A stretch of 64,000 nt of DNA from Candidatus Palauibacter scopulicola (lineage in GTDB: Bacteria > Gemmatimonadota > Gemmatimonadetes > Palauibacterales > Palauibacteraceae): positions 50,753-114,752 of the forward strand of contig NZ_CANPWG010000013.1 of assembly GCF_947581915.1 (NCBI RefSeq), in the 5' to 3' direction. Positions 42,442 to 51,299 of the stretch are shown one piece after another; position 1 is the stretch's first letter, and every line of letters starts with the position of its first letter. Both the position numbers and the translations under genes were made by a program. Under the pieces are notes generated by a model, which searched no databases, was not told where the DNA came from, and saw only the letters and a list, made by a program, of their open reading frames with translations.

Positions 42442-43926
42442 ATGAACGGCGTATCCGTCATCCCCGACTTTGCCGAATTCTCCCGCCTCGCCGAGCCCGG
42501 GCGGATGGTGCCCGTGGCCCTCGAAATCCCGTTCGACCTGGACACGCCGGTCACGGCGTTCTCGAAGCTGCGGCGCGGGCCGTTCTCCTTCCTGCTCGAG
42601 TCGGTCGAGGGCGGGGAGCGCTGGGCGCGATTCAGCTTTCTCGGCTCGGAGCCCCGGGAGGCCTGGCGGCTCGACGGCCCGGAGATCCGGCGGTGGACGC
42701 CGGGCGCGGGCTGGGGAGAACCCGAAGCCACGAGCGACCCCTTCGGCGCCTTCGAGGCCTGGATCACGCGCTACGAACCGGTCGAAGTCCCTGTCCTGCC
42801 GCGGTTCTGGGGCGGCGCGGTCGGTTTCTTCGGCTACGACACGGTGCGCTGGCTCGAGCGCCTGCCGGCGGCGCCGCCCGACGACCTCGGCGTGCCCGAC
42901 GCCTGCTTCCTGTCGACGGAGCACACGCTCATCATCGACAACCTCTATTCGCGGGCCATCGCCGTGGCGGCCGTCCCGGTCGCGCCCGGCGACGATCCGG
43001 CCGAACTGTACGGGGACGCCGCCGACCGGCTCGCCGACTGGGTGCGCGGCCTGCAGAACCCGCACGGGCTGGGGCCGCTCGGCAACGGCGCGGCGCGCGC
43101 GCCGGAGGTGGCCGGAAACCGCTCGCGGGACGACTACGAGGCGGCCGTCGAGCGGATTCGCGAGTACATCGTGGCGGGCGACGCCTACCAGGTCGTGGTC
43201 TCGCAGCGTGCGGCCGCCCGTTACGACGGCGACCCCCTCGAGCTTTATCGGGCGCTCCGGCGCAGCAACCCGTCGCCCTACCTCTTCTTCATCGAACTGG
43301 ACGGCATGCGCCTCATCGGCTCCTCCCCGGAGACGCTGGTCCGGGTCGAAGACGGGATCGTCACCGTGCGCCCGATCGCAGGGACGCGCCCGCGCGGGGC
43401 CACGCCGCCGGAGGACGAGCGGCACGCGCGCGAGCTGCTCGCCGACGAGAAGGAGCGGGCGGAGCACCTCATGCTGGTGGATCTCGGCCGCAACGATGTG
43501 AGCCGCGTCGCCCGTCCCGGCTCCGTCGAGGTGTCGCGCTTCATGGAGATCGAGCGCTACAGCCACGTGATGCACCTCGTGAGCGAGGTGGCGGGGTCGC
43601 TGAGGGACGGAGCCGACGCCGTCGACGCGTTCAAGGCCTGCTTCCCCGCCGGCACGCTCACCGGCGCCCCCAAGGTGCGCGCGATGGAGATCCTGGACGA
43701 ACTCGAGCCGACCCGTCGCGGACCCTACGGCGGAGCGGCCGGCTACGTCGGCTACGGGGCCACGAGCCTCGACATGGCGATCGTCATCCGCACGCTGCTC
43801 TCCGTTGGCGACCGCGTGTACGCGCAGGCGGGCGCGGGAATCGTCTACGACTCCGAACCCGCACGCGAGTGGGAAGAGACCCGCCACAAGGCCCGCGTCC
43901 TCCTCGAGGCACTGACGAAGGTTTAG
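42442..43926 (+). CDS. trpE: anthranilate synthase component I
   Basis: This 494-residue chorismate-utilising enzyme makes anthranilate with the amidotransferase TrpG. It shows 'SFLGSEPREAWRL' in the N-terminal domain. The chorismate-binding core has 'YQVVVSQRAAARY', 'LIGSSPETLVRVEDG', 'PIAGTRPRGATPPEDERHA', 'MLVDLGRNDVSRVA', 'HLVSEVAGSLRDG' and 'FPAGTLTGAPKVRAMEI'. TrpE is favoured over PabB by the N-terminal type and 'HVMHLVS'. No trpG or other trp gene follows, which is unusual. The ATG at 42442 is preferred over a 42394 extension. Confidence 0.92.
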   Translation: MNGVSVIPDFAEFSRLAEPGRMVPVALEIPFDLDTPVTAFSKLRRGPFSFLLESVEGGERWARFSFLGSEPREAWRLDGPEIRRWTPGAGWGEPEATSDPFGAFEAWITRYEPVEVPVLPRFWGGAVGFFGYDTVRWLERLPAAPPDDLGVPDACFLSTEHTLIIDNLYSRAIAVAAVPVAPGDDPAELYGDAADRLADWVRGLQNPHGLGPLGNGAARAPEVAGNRSRDDYEAAVERIREYIVAGDAYQVVVSQRAAARYDGDPLELYRALRRSNPSPYLFFIELDGMRLIGSSPETLVRVEDGIVTVRPIAGTRPRGATPPEDERHARELLADEKERAEHLMLVDLGRNDVSRVARPGSVEVSRFMEIERYSHVMHLVSEVAGSLRDGADAVDAFKACFPAGTLTGAPKVRAMEILDELEPTRRGPYGGAAGYVGYGATSLDMAIVIRTLLSVGDRVYAQAGAGIVYDSEPAREWEETRHKARVLLEALTKV

Positions 43927-43928
43927 CG

Positions 43929-43958
43929 GGCCGTGGCACAGCGGGGCTTGCCACGGCC
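43929..43958. terminator. hairpin between convergent trpE and antitoxin-like gene
   Basis: GGCCGTGGCA and TGCCACGGCC form a perfect 10-bp stem around a 10-base loop and fill the 38-bp gap between two stop codons. It could work in both directions. Its arm resembles the repeat core (CAG[C/G]CCGTGGCA) of the elements at 15602, 33509 and 47163. Confidence 0.55.
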
Positions 43959-43964
43959 TGTCGG

Positions 43965-44342
43965 TCAGAGGCCGGCGAGGCGTTCTTCGCGGGCGACGAT
44001 GGAGTCGATCTGGTCGGCGTATTCCTTGGCGTAGGCGAGGGCTTCCTCCAGCGCCTCCGTGCGCATCCCGGCGAAGCGCTGGCCCACGGCAGCGCTCATC
44101 GCCCGGCCGGGGCCGGCCGCGGTCGCGACCTCCCATACCTCCGGCCCGCCGCGCAGGGCCGCCCGGCGGCCCGCCCGGGTCTCCCGAAACTCGACCTGGG
44201 GGAAACTCTGCAGCGCGAGCCACTCCAGGAGGATGTTCCTGAGTCCCTCCGACGGGGTCCACTGCTGCTCGAGGAAGACGCGTTCGAGTTCCGACTCGAC
44301 TTCGCGTGAGACGCGCGTGCAGAGGGGGCGAGGCAAAGGCAT
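43965..44342 (-). CDS. antitoxin-like protein (RHH-type N-terminus, DVWEV-type C-terminus)
   Basis: This 125-residue protein has an N-terminal part ('TRVSREVESELERVFLEQQW') resembling a ribbon-helix-helix start. The second half, with 'FRETRAGRRAALRGGPEVWEV' (break after RAAL) and 'AYAKEYADQIDSIVAREERL', follows a pattern seen in actinobacterial antitoxin-like proteins that pair with small PIN-like toxins. No toxin gene is adjacent, so this may be an orphan. A palindrome of two GTATAC sites abuts the start codon. Confidence 0.55.
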   Translation of the reverse strand: MPLPRPLCTRVSREVESELERVFLEQQWTPSEGLRNILLEWLALQSFPQVEFRETRAGRRAALRGGPEVWEVATAAGPGRAMSAAVGQRFAGMRTEALEEALAYAKEYADQIDSIVAREERLAGL

Positions 44343-44357
44343 GTATACATGGTATAC
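44343..44357 (-). promoter_or_regulatory. GTATAC-ATG-GTATAC palindrome (candidate operator/-10)
   Basis: Two GTATAC hexamers, each self-complementary, lie 3 bp apart directly before the ATG at 44342. On the minus strand TATACC (44351-44356) would suit a -10 for an almost leaderless transcript. Such inverted sites are typical autorepression operators of RHH antitoxins, though that use here is inferred. Confidence 0.4.
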
Positions 44358-44503
44358 CGTCTCCCGGGGACATGCAAGCCCGCCGGAACCCGCGACGCGA
44401 CGGCGGATCGCGATGTCACCCTTTTTCCGTTCGTGGCGTCTACGGGTGTAGGGCGGGGGCTCGCCGCTCCCGGATTCGGCCTTGGACAGGAGGCAACGCG
44501 ACC

Positions 44504-46390
44504 ATGGCGACGACGAACGTTCACGGCACCCGATCCCGGATCGGCGCCCTGCTCGCGCTGATGCTCGCGATCGCGGGCCCGACTCTTTCTCACGCCCAGT
44601 CCGGGACCCAGCCGGAGACGGGGACGGTGCAGGGACGGGTGTCCGACGCGACGGCCAACACCGGGGTCGGCGGCGCGCAGGTCTTCGTGGCGGGGACGAC
44701 GATCGGGACGCTGACCGGCGCGGAGGGCGCGTATTCGCTTCCGGGCGTGCCGGCGGGGGAGCAGGTCGTCACGGTCCGGTTGATCGGCTACCGGGAGGCC
44801 AGCAGACGGGTCACCGTGACGGCGGGCGAGACCGTAACGCTGGACTTCACCGTCGAGCAGCTGCCGTTGCGACTGAGGGATTTGGTGCCCCTCAGCGCGA
44901 CCGTCACGACGGTGGCGGAGACGCACCCGTTCCACAACACGGAGTCGTACGCCCTGATCGAGGAGAACGGCTTCCGCCGCGTCGGCGAGTCGCCGCTCTC
45001 CACCTTTTCCATCGATGTGGACCGCGCGTCGTACGCCAACATCCGGCGCTTCATCCAGGCGGGGGAGCGGCCGCCCGTCGACGCGGTTCGGATCGAGGAG
45101 ATGATCAACTACTTCCCGTACGAGTGGGATGCCGCGCCGGGGGACCGTCCCTTCGAGGTCGTCACCGAGGTGTGGGATGCGCCGTGGAAGCCGGAGCACC
45201 GGCTCGTTCGCATCGGGCTGAAAGCGCCCTCCGTCGACACGGAGAACCTGCCGCCGAGCAACCTCGTCTTCCTGGTCGACGTGTCCGGGTCCATGTCGCC
45301 GCCCGACAAGCTCCCGCTGCTGAAGAGGGCCTTCGCCCTGCTTATCGAGCAACTCAGGCCGCAGGACCAGGTCGCGATCGTCGTCTACGCGGGCGCGGCG
45401 GGGCTCGTGCTTCCCCCGACGCCGGGGGACCGGCGCGCCCGCATCCTGTCGGCCGTGCAGCGGCTGGAGGCCGGCGGAAGCACGGCGGGCGGCGCCGGGA
45501 TCGCGCTCGCCTACGACGTGGCGCGGGAGCACTTCGTCGAAGACGGCAACAACCGCGTCATCCTCGCGACCGACGGGGACTTCAACGTAGGCGCCTCCAG
45601 CGACGAGGCGATGATGCGCCTCATCGAGAACGAACGGGAGAGCGGGATCTTCCTCACGGTCCTGGGCTTCGGCACCGGGAACCTGAAGGACTCGAAGATG
45701 GAGGGGATCGCGAACCGCGGGAACGGGAACTTCCACTACGTGGACGGTCTCCTCGAGGCCCGGAAGGTGCTCGTGGAGGAGATGGGAGGGACGCTACTCA
45801 CGGTCGCGAAGGACGTGAAGCTGCAGGTGGAGTTCAACCCCGCGCGCGCGGCCGCGTACCGGCTCATCGGGTACGAGAACCGGTTGCTCGACGACGAGGA
45901 CTTCAACGACGACACGAAGGACGCGGGCGAACTCGGGGCCGGCCACACGGTGACCGCGTTGTACGAGGTCGTGCCCGCGGGGCTCCCGGTCCCGCGCAGC
46001 GTGGACCCGCTGCGGTACCAGCCGGCGGCCGAGCCCCCGCCTCCCGCCGAAGCCGCCCCGGGCACGTTCGAGGACGAACTGCTCTACGTGAAGGTCCGGT
46101 ACAAGGACCCGGACGGCTCCGAGAGCAGGCTGCTGGCGCTTCCGGTCGCGGACCGCTCCCGGTCCCCCTCGCGGAGCTTCCGCTTCGCCGCGGCCGTGGC
46201 GGGGTTCGGCATGCTGCTGCGGGACTCGCCCCACGCCGGAGCGCTCTCGGCGGATGACGTCATCTCGCTGGCGGAGAGAGGACGGGGGGACGATCCGCGG
46301 GGCTATCGCGGCGAGTTCATCCGACTCGTGGAGACGGTGCGCGACCTGGACCTGCTCGGAACGGCAGCGGAGGACGACGACCGGCGTTAA
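44504..46390 (+). CDS. YfbK-type von Willebrand factor A protein with carboxypeptidase-regulatory-like domain
   Basis: This 628-residue exported protein has a signal ('IGALLALMLAIAGPTLSHA'). A carboxypeptidase-regulatory-like beta-sandwich follows ('GTVQGRVSDATANTGVGGAQ', 'EGAYSLPGVPAGEQVVTV'). A YfbK N-terminal domain then has 'PLSTFSIDVDRASYANIRRF' and 'VRIEEMINYFPYEW'. The VWA domain follows with MIDAS 'FLVDVSGSMSPPDK' and 'TDGDFNVG', and the C-terminus is of DUF3520 type. It has a GGAGG site ahead of the ATG. VWA proteins of this kind act in envelope protein contacts. Function is not known here. Confidence 0.85.
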   Translation: MATTNVHGTRSRIGALLALMLAIAGPTLSHAQSGTQPETGTVQGRVSDATANTGVGGAQVFVAGTTIGTLTGAEGAYSLPGVPAGEQVVTVRLIGYREASRRVTVTAGETVTLDFTVEQLPLRLRDLVPLSATVTTVAETHPFHNTESYALIEENGFRRVGESPLSTFSIDVDRASYANIRRFIQAGERPPVDAVRIEEMINYFPYEWDAAPGDRPFEVVTEVWDAPWKPEHRLVRIGLKAPSVDTENLPPSNLVFLVDVSGSMSPPDKLPLLKRAFALLIEQLRPQDQVAIVVYAGAAGLVLPPTPGDRRARILSAVQRLEAGGSTAGGAGIALAYDVAREHFVEDGNNRVILATDGDFNVGASSDEAMMRLIENERESGIFLTVLGFGTGNLKDSKMEGIANRGNGNFHYVDGLLEARKVLVEEMGGTLLTVAKDVKLQVEFNPARAAAYRLIGYENRLLDDEDFNDDTKDAGELGAGHTVTALYEVVPAGLPVPRSVDPLRYQPAAEPPPPAEAAPGTFEDELLYVKVRYKDPDGSESRLLALPVADRSRSPSRSFRFAAAVAGFGMLLRDSPHAGALSADDVISLAERGRGDDPRGYRGEFIRLVETVRDLDLLGTAAEDDDRR

Positions 46391-46422
46391 CGTGGCGCCT
46401 CACCCGTGAGGAGCCGCGCCCC

Positions 46423-47163
46423 TTGAAGCTCAATCGACGCATCTCCGGCCAGATCGAACGGCCGGCGGACAAGCGACGCTACGTCCGCCGGCTGTTCGCG
46501 GGCGTGGCCAGCCGCTACGACCTCACCAACGACCTCATGTCGGTGGGCCTCCACCGCCGCTGGAAGCGCCGGCTGCTCGAGCGGGCGGAGCTGCACCCGG
46601 GCCACCGCGTCCTCGACCTCGCGGCCGGAACGGGAGACCTCGCCCGGGGCGCGCTGGACCACGCCGCGCGCGACGCGTTCGAGATCCGGGTCGTCGCCGC
46701 CGACCTCACCCCGGAGATGATGCGGGTGGGGCGCGCACGGCCGGGCCCGGACCTCGCCGGCTGGATCGGGGCCGATGCGCTCCGCCTGCCCTTCCCCGAT
46801 GGCGCGTTCGACCGCGTCGTCGTCGGCTACGGCCTGAGGAACTTCGCCGGTCTGGACGCCGCGCTGGCCGAGACCTTCCGTTGCCTGCGCCCGGGCGGAC
46901 GGCTCATCTCGCTCGACTTCGGCCACCCGCGCTCCGCGGCGCTGCGCCGCCTCTACCTCGGATACCTCAACGTCTCCACGCGGATCGCGGGCTGGGCGAT
47001 TCACCGCGACCCGGAATCCTACGTGTACATCCCCGAGTCGCTGAGGAGGTTTCCGGACCAGCGGGAGATGGTCCGCAGGATGGAAGCGGCCGGCTTCATG
47101 GAGTGCGGCTACGAAGACCTGATGATGGGCACGATGGCCATCAACTACGGCGCCCGCTCCTAG
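46423..47163 (+). CDS. menG: demethylmenaquinone/ubiquinone methyltransferase
   Basis: This 246-residue SAM-dependent C-methyltransferase acts in the last steps of menaquinone (or ubiquinone) synthesis. It shows the UbiE/MenG signature 'FAGVASRYDLTNDLMSVGLH', the SAM-binding 'VLDLAAGTGDLA', 'GYGLRNFAGLDAAL' and 'KPGGR'-like 'RPGGRLISLDFGHPRS'. It starts with TTG with a GAGGAG site about 10 bp ahead. Menaquinone use is assumed from phylum expectation; no other quinone gene is adjacent. Convergent with the AbrB-like gene. Confidence 0.9.
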   Translation: MKLNRRISGQIERPADKRRYVRRLFAGVASRYDLTNDLMSVGLHRRWKRRLLERAELHPGHRVLDLAAGTGDLARGALDHAARDAFEIRVVAADLTPEMMRVGRARPGPDLAGWIGADALRLPFPDGAFDRVVVGYGLRNFAGLDAALAETFRCLRPGGRLISLDFGHPRSAALRRLYLGYLNVSTRIAGWAIHRDPESYVYIPESLRRFPDQREMVRRMEAAGFMECGYEDLMMGTMAINYGARS

Positions 47164-47176
47164 GCAGTCCGTGGCA
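47163..47176. repeat. REP-like palindrome arm, divergent copy
   Basis: GGCAGTCCGTGGCA overlaps the menG stop and differs by one base from the arm at 33509-33522. It sits, like the copy at 15602, between convergent genes. Confidence 0.4.
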
Positions 47177-47192
47177 GCCGCCGGATGTGCCG

Positions 47193-47384
47193 CTAGATGT
47201 TGGGGCTGGATTCCGTCTTCCAGACGGTGAACTGGCGCTGGCCGGATTCGCTTTCCTCGAGGCGCACCTTCAACGCATCGCCGTCGGTCAGCCGCATATG
47301 GTCGCGCATCTCCAGGGGAATCGTGATGCGACCACCGCTTCCTACGGTGATGTCGCGGTAGTACAGGACGCGGAAGATCGCCAT
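47193..47384 (-). CDS. AbrB/SpoVT-like swapped-hairpin DNA-binding protein
   Basis: This 63-residue protein carries the SpoVT/AbrB pattern 'ITVGSGGRITIPLEMRDHMR' with 'DGDALKVRLEES' after it. Proteins of this size act as antitoxins or as transition-state regulators. No partner toxin adjoins it. It is divergent from the ABC exporter, whose start lies 107 bp away, and convergent with menG. A regulatory role on the neighbouring exporter is possible but unproven. Confidence 0.8.
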   Translation of the reverse strand: MAIFRVLYYRDITVGSGGRITIPLEMRDHMRLTDGDALKVRLEESESGQRQFTVWKTESSPNI

Positions 47385-47491
47385 CTAACCTCCCCATGGA
47401 GGGTTGGATTCGGCAAAACGAGGGGAATTCTCAATATATCGACAGCGCGGCTGCGTGGCGACGGGTGCAGGCAGTCCGTATCATCGGGGCC

Positions 47492-48442
47492 GTGAATACA
47501 CCGGCCATTCGCCTCCGGGGCGTCTCGAAGCGCTTCGACAAGAAGACGGCGGTCCGCGATCTCGACCTCGAGATCCCGCAGGGATCGATCTACGGGCTCA
47601 TCGGCCCGAACGGCGCCGGTAAGACCACGACGCTCCGCATCATCCTCGACATCATCGGGCCCGACACCGGCTCCGTGGCGGTCTTCGGCTCTCCCAACGT
47701 CGAGGCCATGCGCCAGCGCATCGGGTACCTGCCGGAGGAGCGCGGCCTGTACCAGAAGATGACGGCCACGGACCACCTCGCGTTCTTCGGCCAGTTGAAG
47801 GGTCTGAAGCGGAAGGAGGCGCTCGCGCGCGCCCGGGCCGGGCTGGATGCCGTGGGTCTCGGCGACCGGGCGGACGACAAGGTGGAGACCTTCTCGAAGG
47901 GGATGGCGCAGAAGGCCCAGTTCCTGGGCGTCATCCTCCACCAGCCCGACCTGCTGGTGCTCGATGAGCCGTTCAGCGGCCTCGACCCGCTGAATGTCGA
48001 ACTGTTCAAGCAACTCCTGCAGGAGCGCCAGCGCGCCGGGGCCACGATTCTGCTCTCGACGCACCTCATCGAGGACGCCGAGCGGCTGTGCGAGCGCGTG
48101 TGCATGATCGCGGGGGCGACCAAGGTGCTCGATGGGCGCGTCCGCGACATCAAGTCCGCGGCGGGGCGGCGCGACATCGCGCTCTCCTTCGAGGGGAACC
48201 CCACGTTCCTCGATGCGCCCGACCTCATCGAGGACATCTCCGCGCACGGCACGTACGTGGAGGTCCGCATGCTGGAGGGGGCGGACCCCCAGGCGCTGCT
48301 GCGGCGCGCGGTGGACAGCGGCGCCCTGATCTCGCGCTTCGAACTCATCGAGCCTTCGCTGCGCCAGATCTTCATCGAGAAGGCGACCGAGGCCGGCCTC
48401 TCGCATGAGGACGAGAGCGAAGACGACGAGGCGGCCGCATGA
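47492..48442 (+). CDS. ABC transporter ATP-binding protein, NatA type
   Basis: This 316-residue ATPase of the ABC-2/NatA type has Walker A 'GLIGPNGAGKTTTLR', signature 'FSKGMAQKAQFLGVI', Walker B 'LLVLDEPFSGLDP' and a C-terminal DUF4162-like domain ('RRDIALSFEGNPTFL'). I start at the GTG at 47492, ahead of 'TPAIRLRGVSKRF', because the upstream frame is not domain-like. It overlaps the permease gene by 4 bp. The substrate is unknown. NatAB systems export sodium or drug-like compounds. Confidence 0.88.
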   Translation: MNTPAIRLRGVSKRFDKKTAVRDLDLEIPQGSIYGLIGPNGAGKTTTLRIILDIIGPDTGSVAVFGSPNVEAMRQRIGYLPEERGLYQKMTATDHLAFFGQLKGLKRKEALARARAGLDAVGLGDRADDKVETFSKGMAQKAQFLGVILHQPDLLVLDEPFSGLDPLNVELFKQLLQERQRAGATILLSTHLIEDAERLCERVCMIAGATKVLDGRVRDIKSAAGRRDIALSFEGNPTFLDAPDLIEDISAHGTYVEVRMLEGADPQALLRRAVDSGALISRFELIEPSLRQIFIEKATEAGLSHEDESEDDEAAA

Positions 48443-49782
48443 ACCCGTTCACGCCCAGGGTCGCGGCCGTGATCCGCCGGGAGTTCGTGCTGCGCGTGAA
48501 GTCCAAGTGGTTCCTCCTCTCTACGCTGGGCCTCCCCGTGCTGATCGTCGGGCTCGGCGGCCTCGCCGGCTTCCTCGCGGTGAGCAGCGCGACGGATGCG
48601 GGCGACGAGCGCAGGGTCATCGGGGTCGCCGATCCCGCCGGGCTCATAGGAAATCTCCTCGTCGAGGAGTTTCTCGCGGACTCGCTCGACGCCGTGCGGG
48701 CCGCGGACATGGAGGAGCTGTCGGTCGACGAGGCGCGGACGCGGCTCGCCGACTCGTCCTACGACCTGCTGTTGATGATCCCGAGGGGCGCGGGCCGGCG
48801 CTCCGCGGAGATGCCGGGCGAGACGCCGGACGCGGACGAAGGGGGCGACGAGGCCGGGGGGGACGACGGGCGGACGACGCTGCTCGCGCGGGCCAGCGTT
48901 CCCTCCGTCATCGAGGGCTCGGTGCGGGGCGCCCTTCAGCGGGCATCGGTGCGGGCGCGCCTGCGCTCGATCGGCGTGCAGAGCATCGATCCCGGCGCGC
49001 TGCTCCAGCGGACCTCGTTCGACGTCATCAACGTCACGGAGTCCGGCGAGGCGCGCTCCCAGGATATCTACCGGGCGCTCAGCTTCGGCATCGCGTTCTT
49101 CTTCTACTTCATCCTGCTCATCTACGGGCAGATGATCGTGCGGGCGATCCTCGAGGAGAAGCAGTCCGACATCGTCGAGATCATGGTCTCCTCGCTGCGC
49201 CCGTGGGAGCTGATGCTGGGCAAGATCGTGGGCGTCGGGGCGGTGGGCATCGCGCAGATGGCCGTGTGGGCCCTGGTCTTCGCGCTCGCGGCGGTGTACG
49301 GCCTCACCGCCGGGGCCTCCACGCTCGCGGAGGCCGGGATCGACCTCGCGAGCATCCCGGTCCCGTGGGGCACGCTCGTGCTGATGTTCTTCTTTCTCAT
49401 CTTCGGCTACCTGCTCTACGCGGGCATGTTCGCGGGCGCCGGTGCGACGATCAGCAACGAGCACGACGCCCAGCAGGTGATGCTCCCGATCACGATGCTG
49501 ATCATCCTCCCCTTCATCGCGACGCAGGGCGTGATCCAGAGCCCGAACGCCGGCTGGGGCGTCATCCTCTCCCTCGTGCCGTTCTTCAGTCCGCTGGTGA
49601 TGCCGGCGCGGCTGTTCGCCACCTCGGTTCCGGTGTGGCAGTGGCTCGTGTCGCTGGTGCTGCTGGGAGTCTTCGTCCTCGGGGCGGCGTGGGTCGCGGG
49701 CCGCATCTTCCGGGTCGGGATTCTGATGAAGGGCCAGCGCGCCAACCTGCCGCAGGTGCTGCGGTGGATACGCCACGGCTGA
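48439..49782 (+). CDS. ABC-2 type permease, NatB type
   Basis: This 447-residue permease has one N-terminal helix ('FLLSTLGLPVLIVGLGGLAG'), then a large extracytoplasmic domain rich in Asp and Arg (with a short Glu/Asp/Gly run, 'DEGGDEAGGDDG'). About six C-terminal helices follow, including 'ALSFGIAFFFYFILLIYGQM' and 'EIMVSSLRPWELMLGKIVG', the ABC-2 motif before the last helices. It pairs with the NatA-like ATPase. Its 3' end overlaps the tungstate-binding lipoprotein start by 19 bp, which suggests one transcript for two different ABC systems. Confidence 0.88.
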   Translation: MNPFTPRVAAVIRREFVLRVKSKWFLLSTLGLPVLIVGLGGLAGFLAVSSATDAGDERRVIGVADPAGLIGNLLVEEFLADSLDAVRAADMEELSVDEARTRLADSSYDLLLMIPRGAGRRSAEMPGETPDADEGGDEAGGDDGRTTLLARASVPSVIEGSVRGALQRASVRARLRSIGVQSIDPGALLQRTSFDVINVTESGEARSQDIYRALSFGIAFFFYFILLIYGQMIVRAILEEKQSDIVEIMVSSLRPWELMLGKIVGVGAVGIAQMAVWALVFALAAVYGLTAGASTLAEAGIDLASIPVPWGTLVLMFFFLIFGYLLYAGMFAGAGATISNEHDAQQVMLPITMLIILPFIATQGVIQSPNAGWGVILSLVPFFSPLVMPARLFATSVPVWQWLVSLVLLGVFVLGAAWVAGRIFRVGILMKGQRANLPQVLRWIRHG

Positions 49783-50591
49783 GACTCGCCCTCATCTTCG
49801 CCCTCGGCGGCGGCGTGTGCGCCGGGGGGTGCGGGACGGACGCGCACACGTTCGTGCTCGGCGCCACGACCTCCACCTACGACTCGGGTCTGCTCGAACA
49901 CCTGGTCGCCCGCTTCAACGAAGATCATCCCGGGCTCCGGGTGCGCACGGTCATCGCGGGGAGCGGCGAAGCGCTGGAACTCGGCCGGACGGGAGACGTG
50001 GACCTCCTGCTCGTGCACGCGCCCGCCGCCGAGGCCCGCTTCGTCGAGGCGGGTCACGCGCCTCGACGGAGTCCCGTCCTCGTCAACGGATACGTGATCG
50101 CCGGGCCGCCCTCGGATCCGGCGCGGATTCGCGGGTCCGCCTCCCCGTCCGAGGCGTTCGCGACCCTGGCACGGGGGGAGTACGGCTTCGTCTCGCGCGG
50201 CGACAGTTCGGGCACGCACTACCGGGAGATCGCCCTCTGGCGCGAGGCGGGCGCGGCGGCCGCGGGCGCGTGGTACGTGGAGTCGGGGCAGGGGCAGGCG
50301 ACGACGCTGCACGTGGCCAGCGAACGCGGCGCCTACGTCCTCACGGACGATGCGACGTTCGCGATGCTGTCGGAGGCGCTCCACCTGGAGGCGCTCGTCG
50401 AGGGCCACCCGTCGCTGCGCAACGTCTACTCGCTGCTCGCGCCGCGGGCCGCGTTCCGGGGCGAACGCGCCGCGGTGTTCGCGGACTGGCTGCGCTCCGC
50501 AGGCGGACGCCGCGCCATCGCGGATTTCCGGGTGCGCGGCGGCGGCGAGGCCCTCTTCGCCCCGTGGCCCGGCGACGATCCGGCAAACTAG
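49764..50591 (+). CDS. tupA: tungstate ABC transporter substrate-binding lipoprotein
   Basis: This is a 275-residue periplasmic-binding lipoprotein; the signal ends in 'GGGVCAGGC'. The family pattern 'LGATTSTYDSGLLEHLVARF' and 'GSGEALELGRTGDVDLLLVH' is the TupA signature, with the loop 'RGDSSGTHYREIALW' further on. The tungstate-over-molybdate preference is family inference. The start is a GTG inside the preceding permease gene; an in-frame open region further upstream reads as a shadow. The tupB gene follows after 9 bp. Confidence 0.87.
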   Translation: MDTPRLRLALIFALGGGVCAGGCGTDAHTFVLGATTSTYDSGLLEHLVARFNEDHPGLRVRTVIAGSGEALELGRTGDVDLLLVHAPAAEARFVEAGHAPRRSPVLVNGYVIAGPPSDPARIRGSASPSEAFATLARGEYGFVSRGDSSGTHYREIALWREAGAAAAGAWYVESGQGQATTLHVASERGAYVLTDDATFAMLSEALHLEALVEGHPSLRNVYSLLAPRAAFRGERAAVFADWLRSAGGRRAIADFRVRGGGEALFAPWPGDDPAN

Positions 50592-50600
50592 ATTCGGCCC

Positions 50601-51299
50601 GTGGATCCGCTGCTCGAGGCTCTCCGGCTCATCACGTCGGGTGACCTGTACGTCTGGAACGTCATCCTCCGCTCGCTGCAGATCAGCGGGTCGGCGCTCC
50701 TACTGGCGATGGTCATCGGGCTCCCCATCGGGATCGCGGTCGGGCTGACGCGGTTCCGGCTTCGCCTGCCCCTGGTCGCCGTGATCAACGCGGGGCTCGC
50801 CTTTCCTCCCGTGGTGGTCGGCCTCGGGGTCTTCCTCGTGCTGTCGCGGGCGGGGCCGCTCGGCGACCTGCAACTGCTCTATACGCCGGCCGCCATGATC
50901 GGCGCCCAGGCGATCCTCGCGGGCCCGTACATCGCCGCGGTGAGCCTCGCCGCGGTCGAGAACATCCCCCGGGACATCGCCCTCCAGGCGCGGGCGCTCG
51001 GCGCAAGCCGGCGGCAGGCGATCGTCCTGCAGTTGCGGGAGGTGCGGACGTCGCTCGTGGCCGCGGTGGCGGCGGGGTTCGGCGCCATCATCAGCGAGGT
51101 GGGCGCGGTGATGATGGTGGGGGGCAACATCCTCGGCGAAACCCGGGTGATGACGACGGCGATCGTGCTGGAGACGCGGCGCGGCAACTTCGACGTCGCG
51201 ATCGCCATGGGGATCGTCCTCATGCTCATCGCCCTGTGCGTGAACGCGGTGCTCCTCCTGCTCGGACGGCGCACGATCCGCCGCGGCCGGGCCACGTGA
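50601..51299 (+). CDS. tupB: tungstate ABC transporter permease
   Basis: This 232-residue permease has about six helices and the inner-loop EAA motif 'DIALQARALGASRRQAIVLQ', the ATPase docking site. 'GFGAIISEVGAVMMVGGNI' follows in the next helix. It begins with GTG 9 bp after tupA and overlaps tupC by 4 bp. It matches the TupB/WtpB family in length. Confidence 0.88.
   Translation: MDPLLEALRLITSGDLYVWNVILRSLQISGSALLLAMVIGLPIGIAVGLTRFRLRLPLVAVINAGLAFPPVVVGLGVFLVLSRAGPLGDLQLLYTPAAMIGAQAILAGPYIAAVSLAAVENIPRDIALQARALGASRRQAIVLQLREVRTSLVAAVAAGFGAIISEVGAVMMVGGNILGETRVMTTAIVLETRRGNFDVAIAMGIVLMLIALCVNAVLLLLGRRTIRRGRAT

Noticed and set aside
42367..44373. 668-codon minus-strand frame opposite trpE
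   Set aside because: Antisense shadow; trpE on the other strand has all family motifs.
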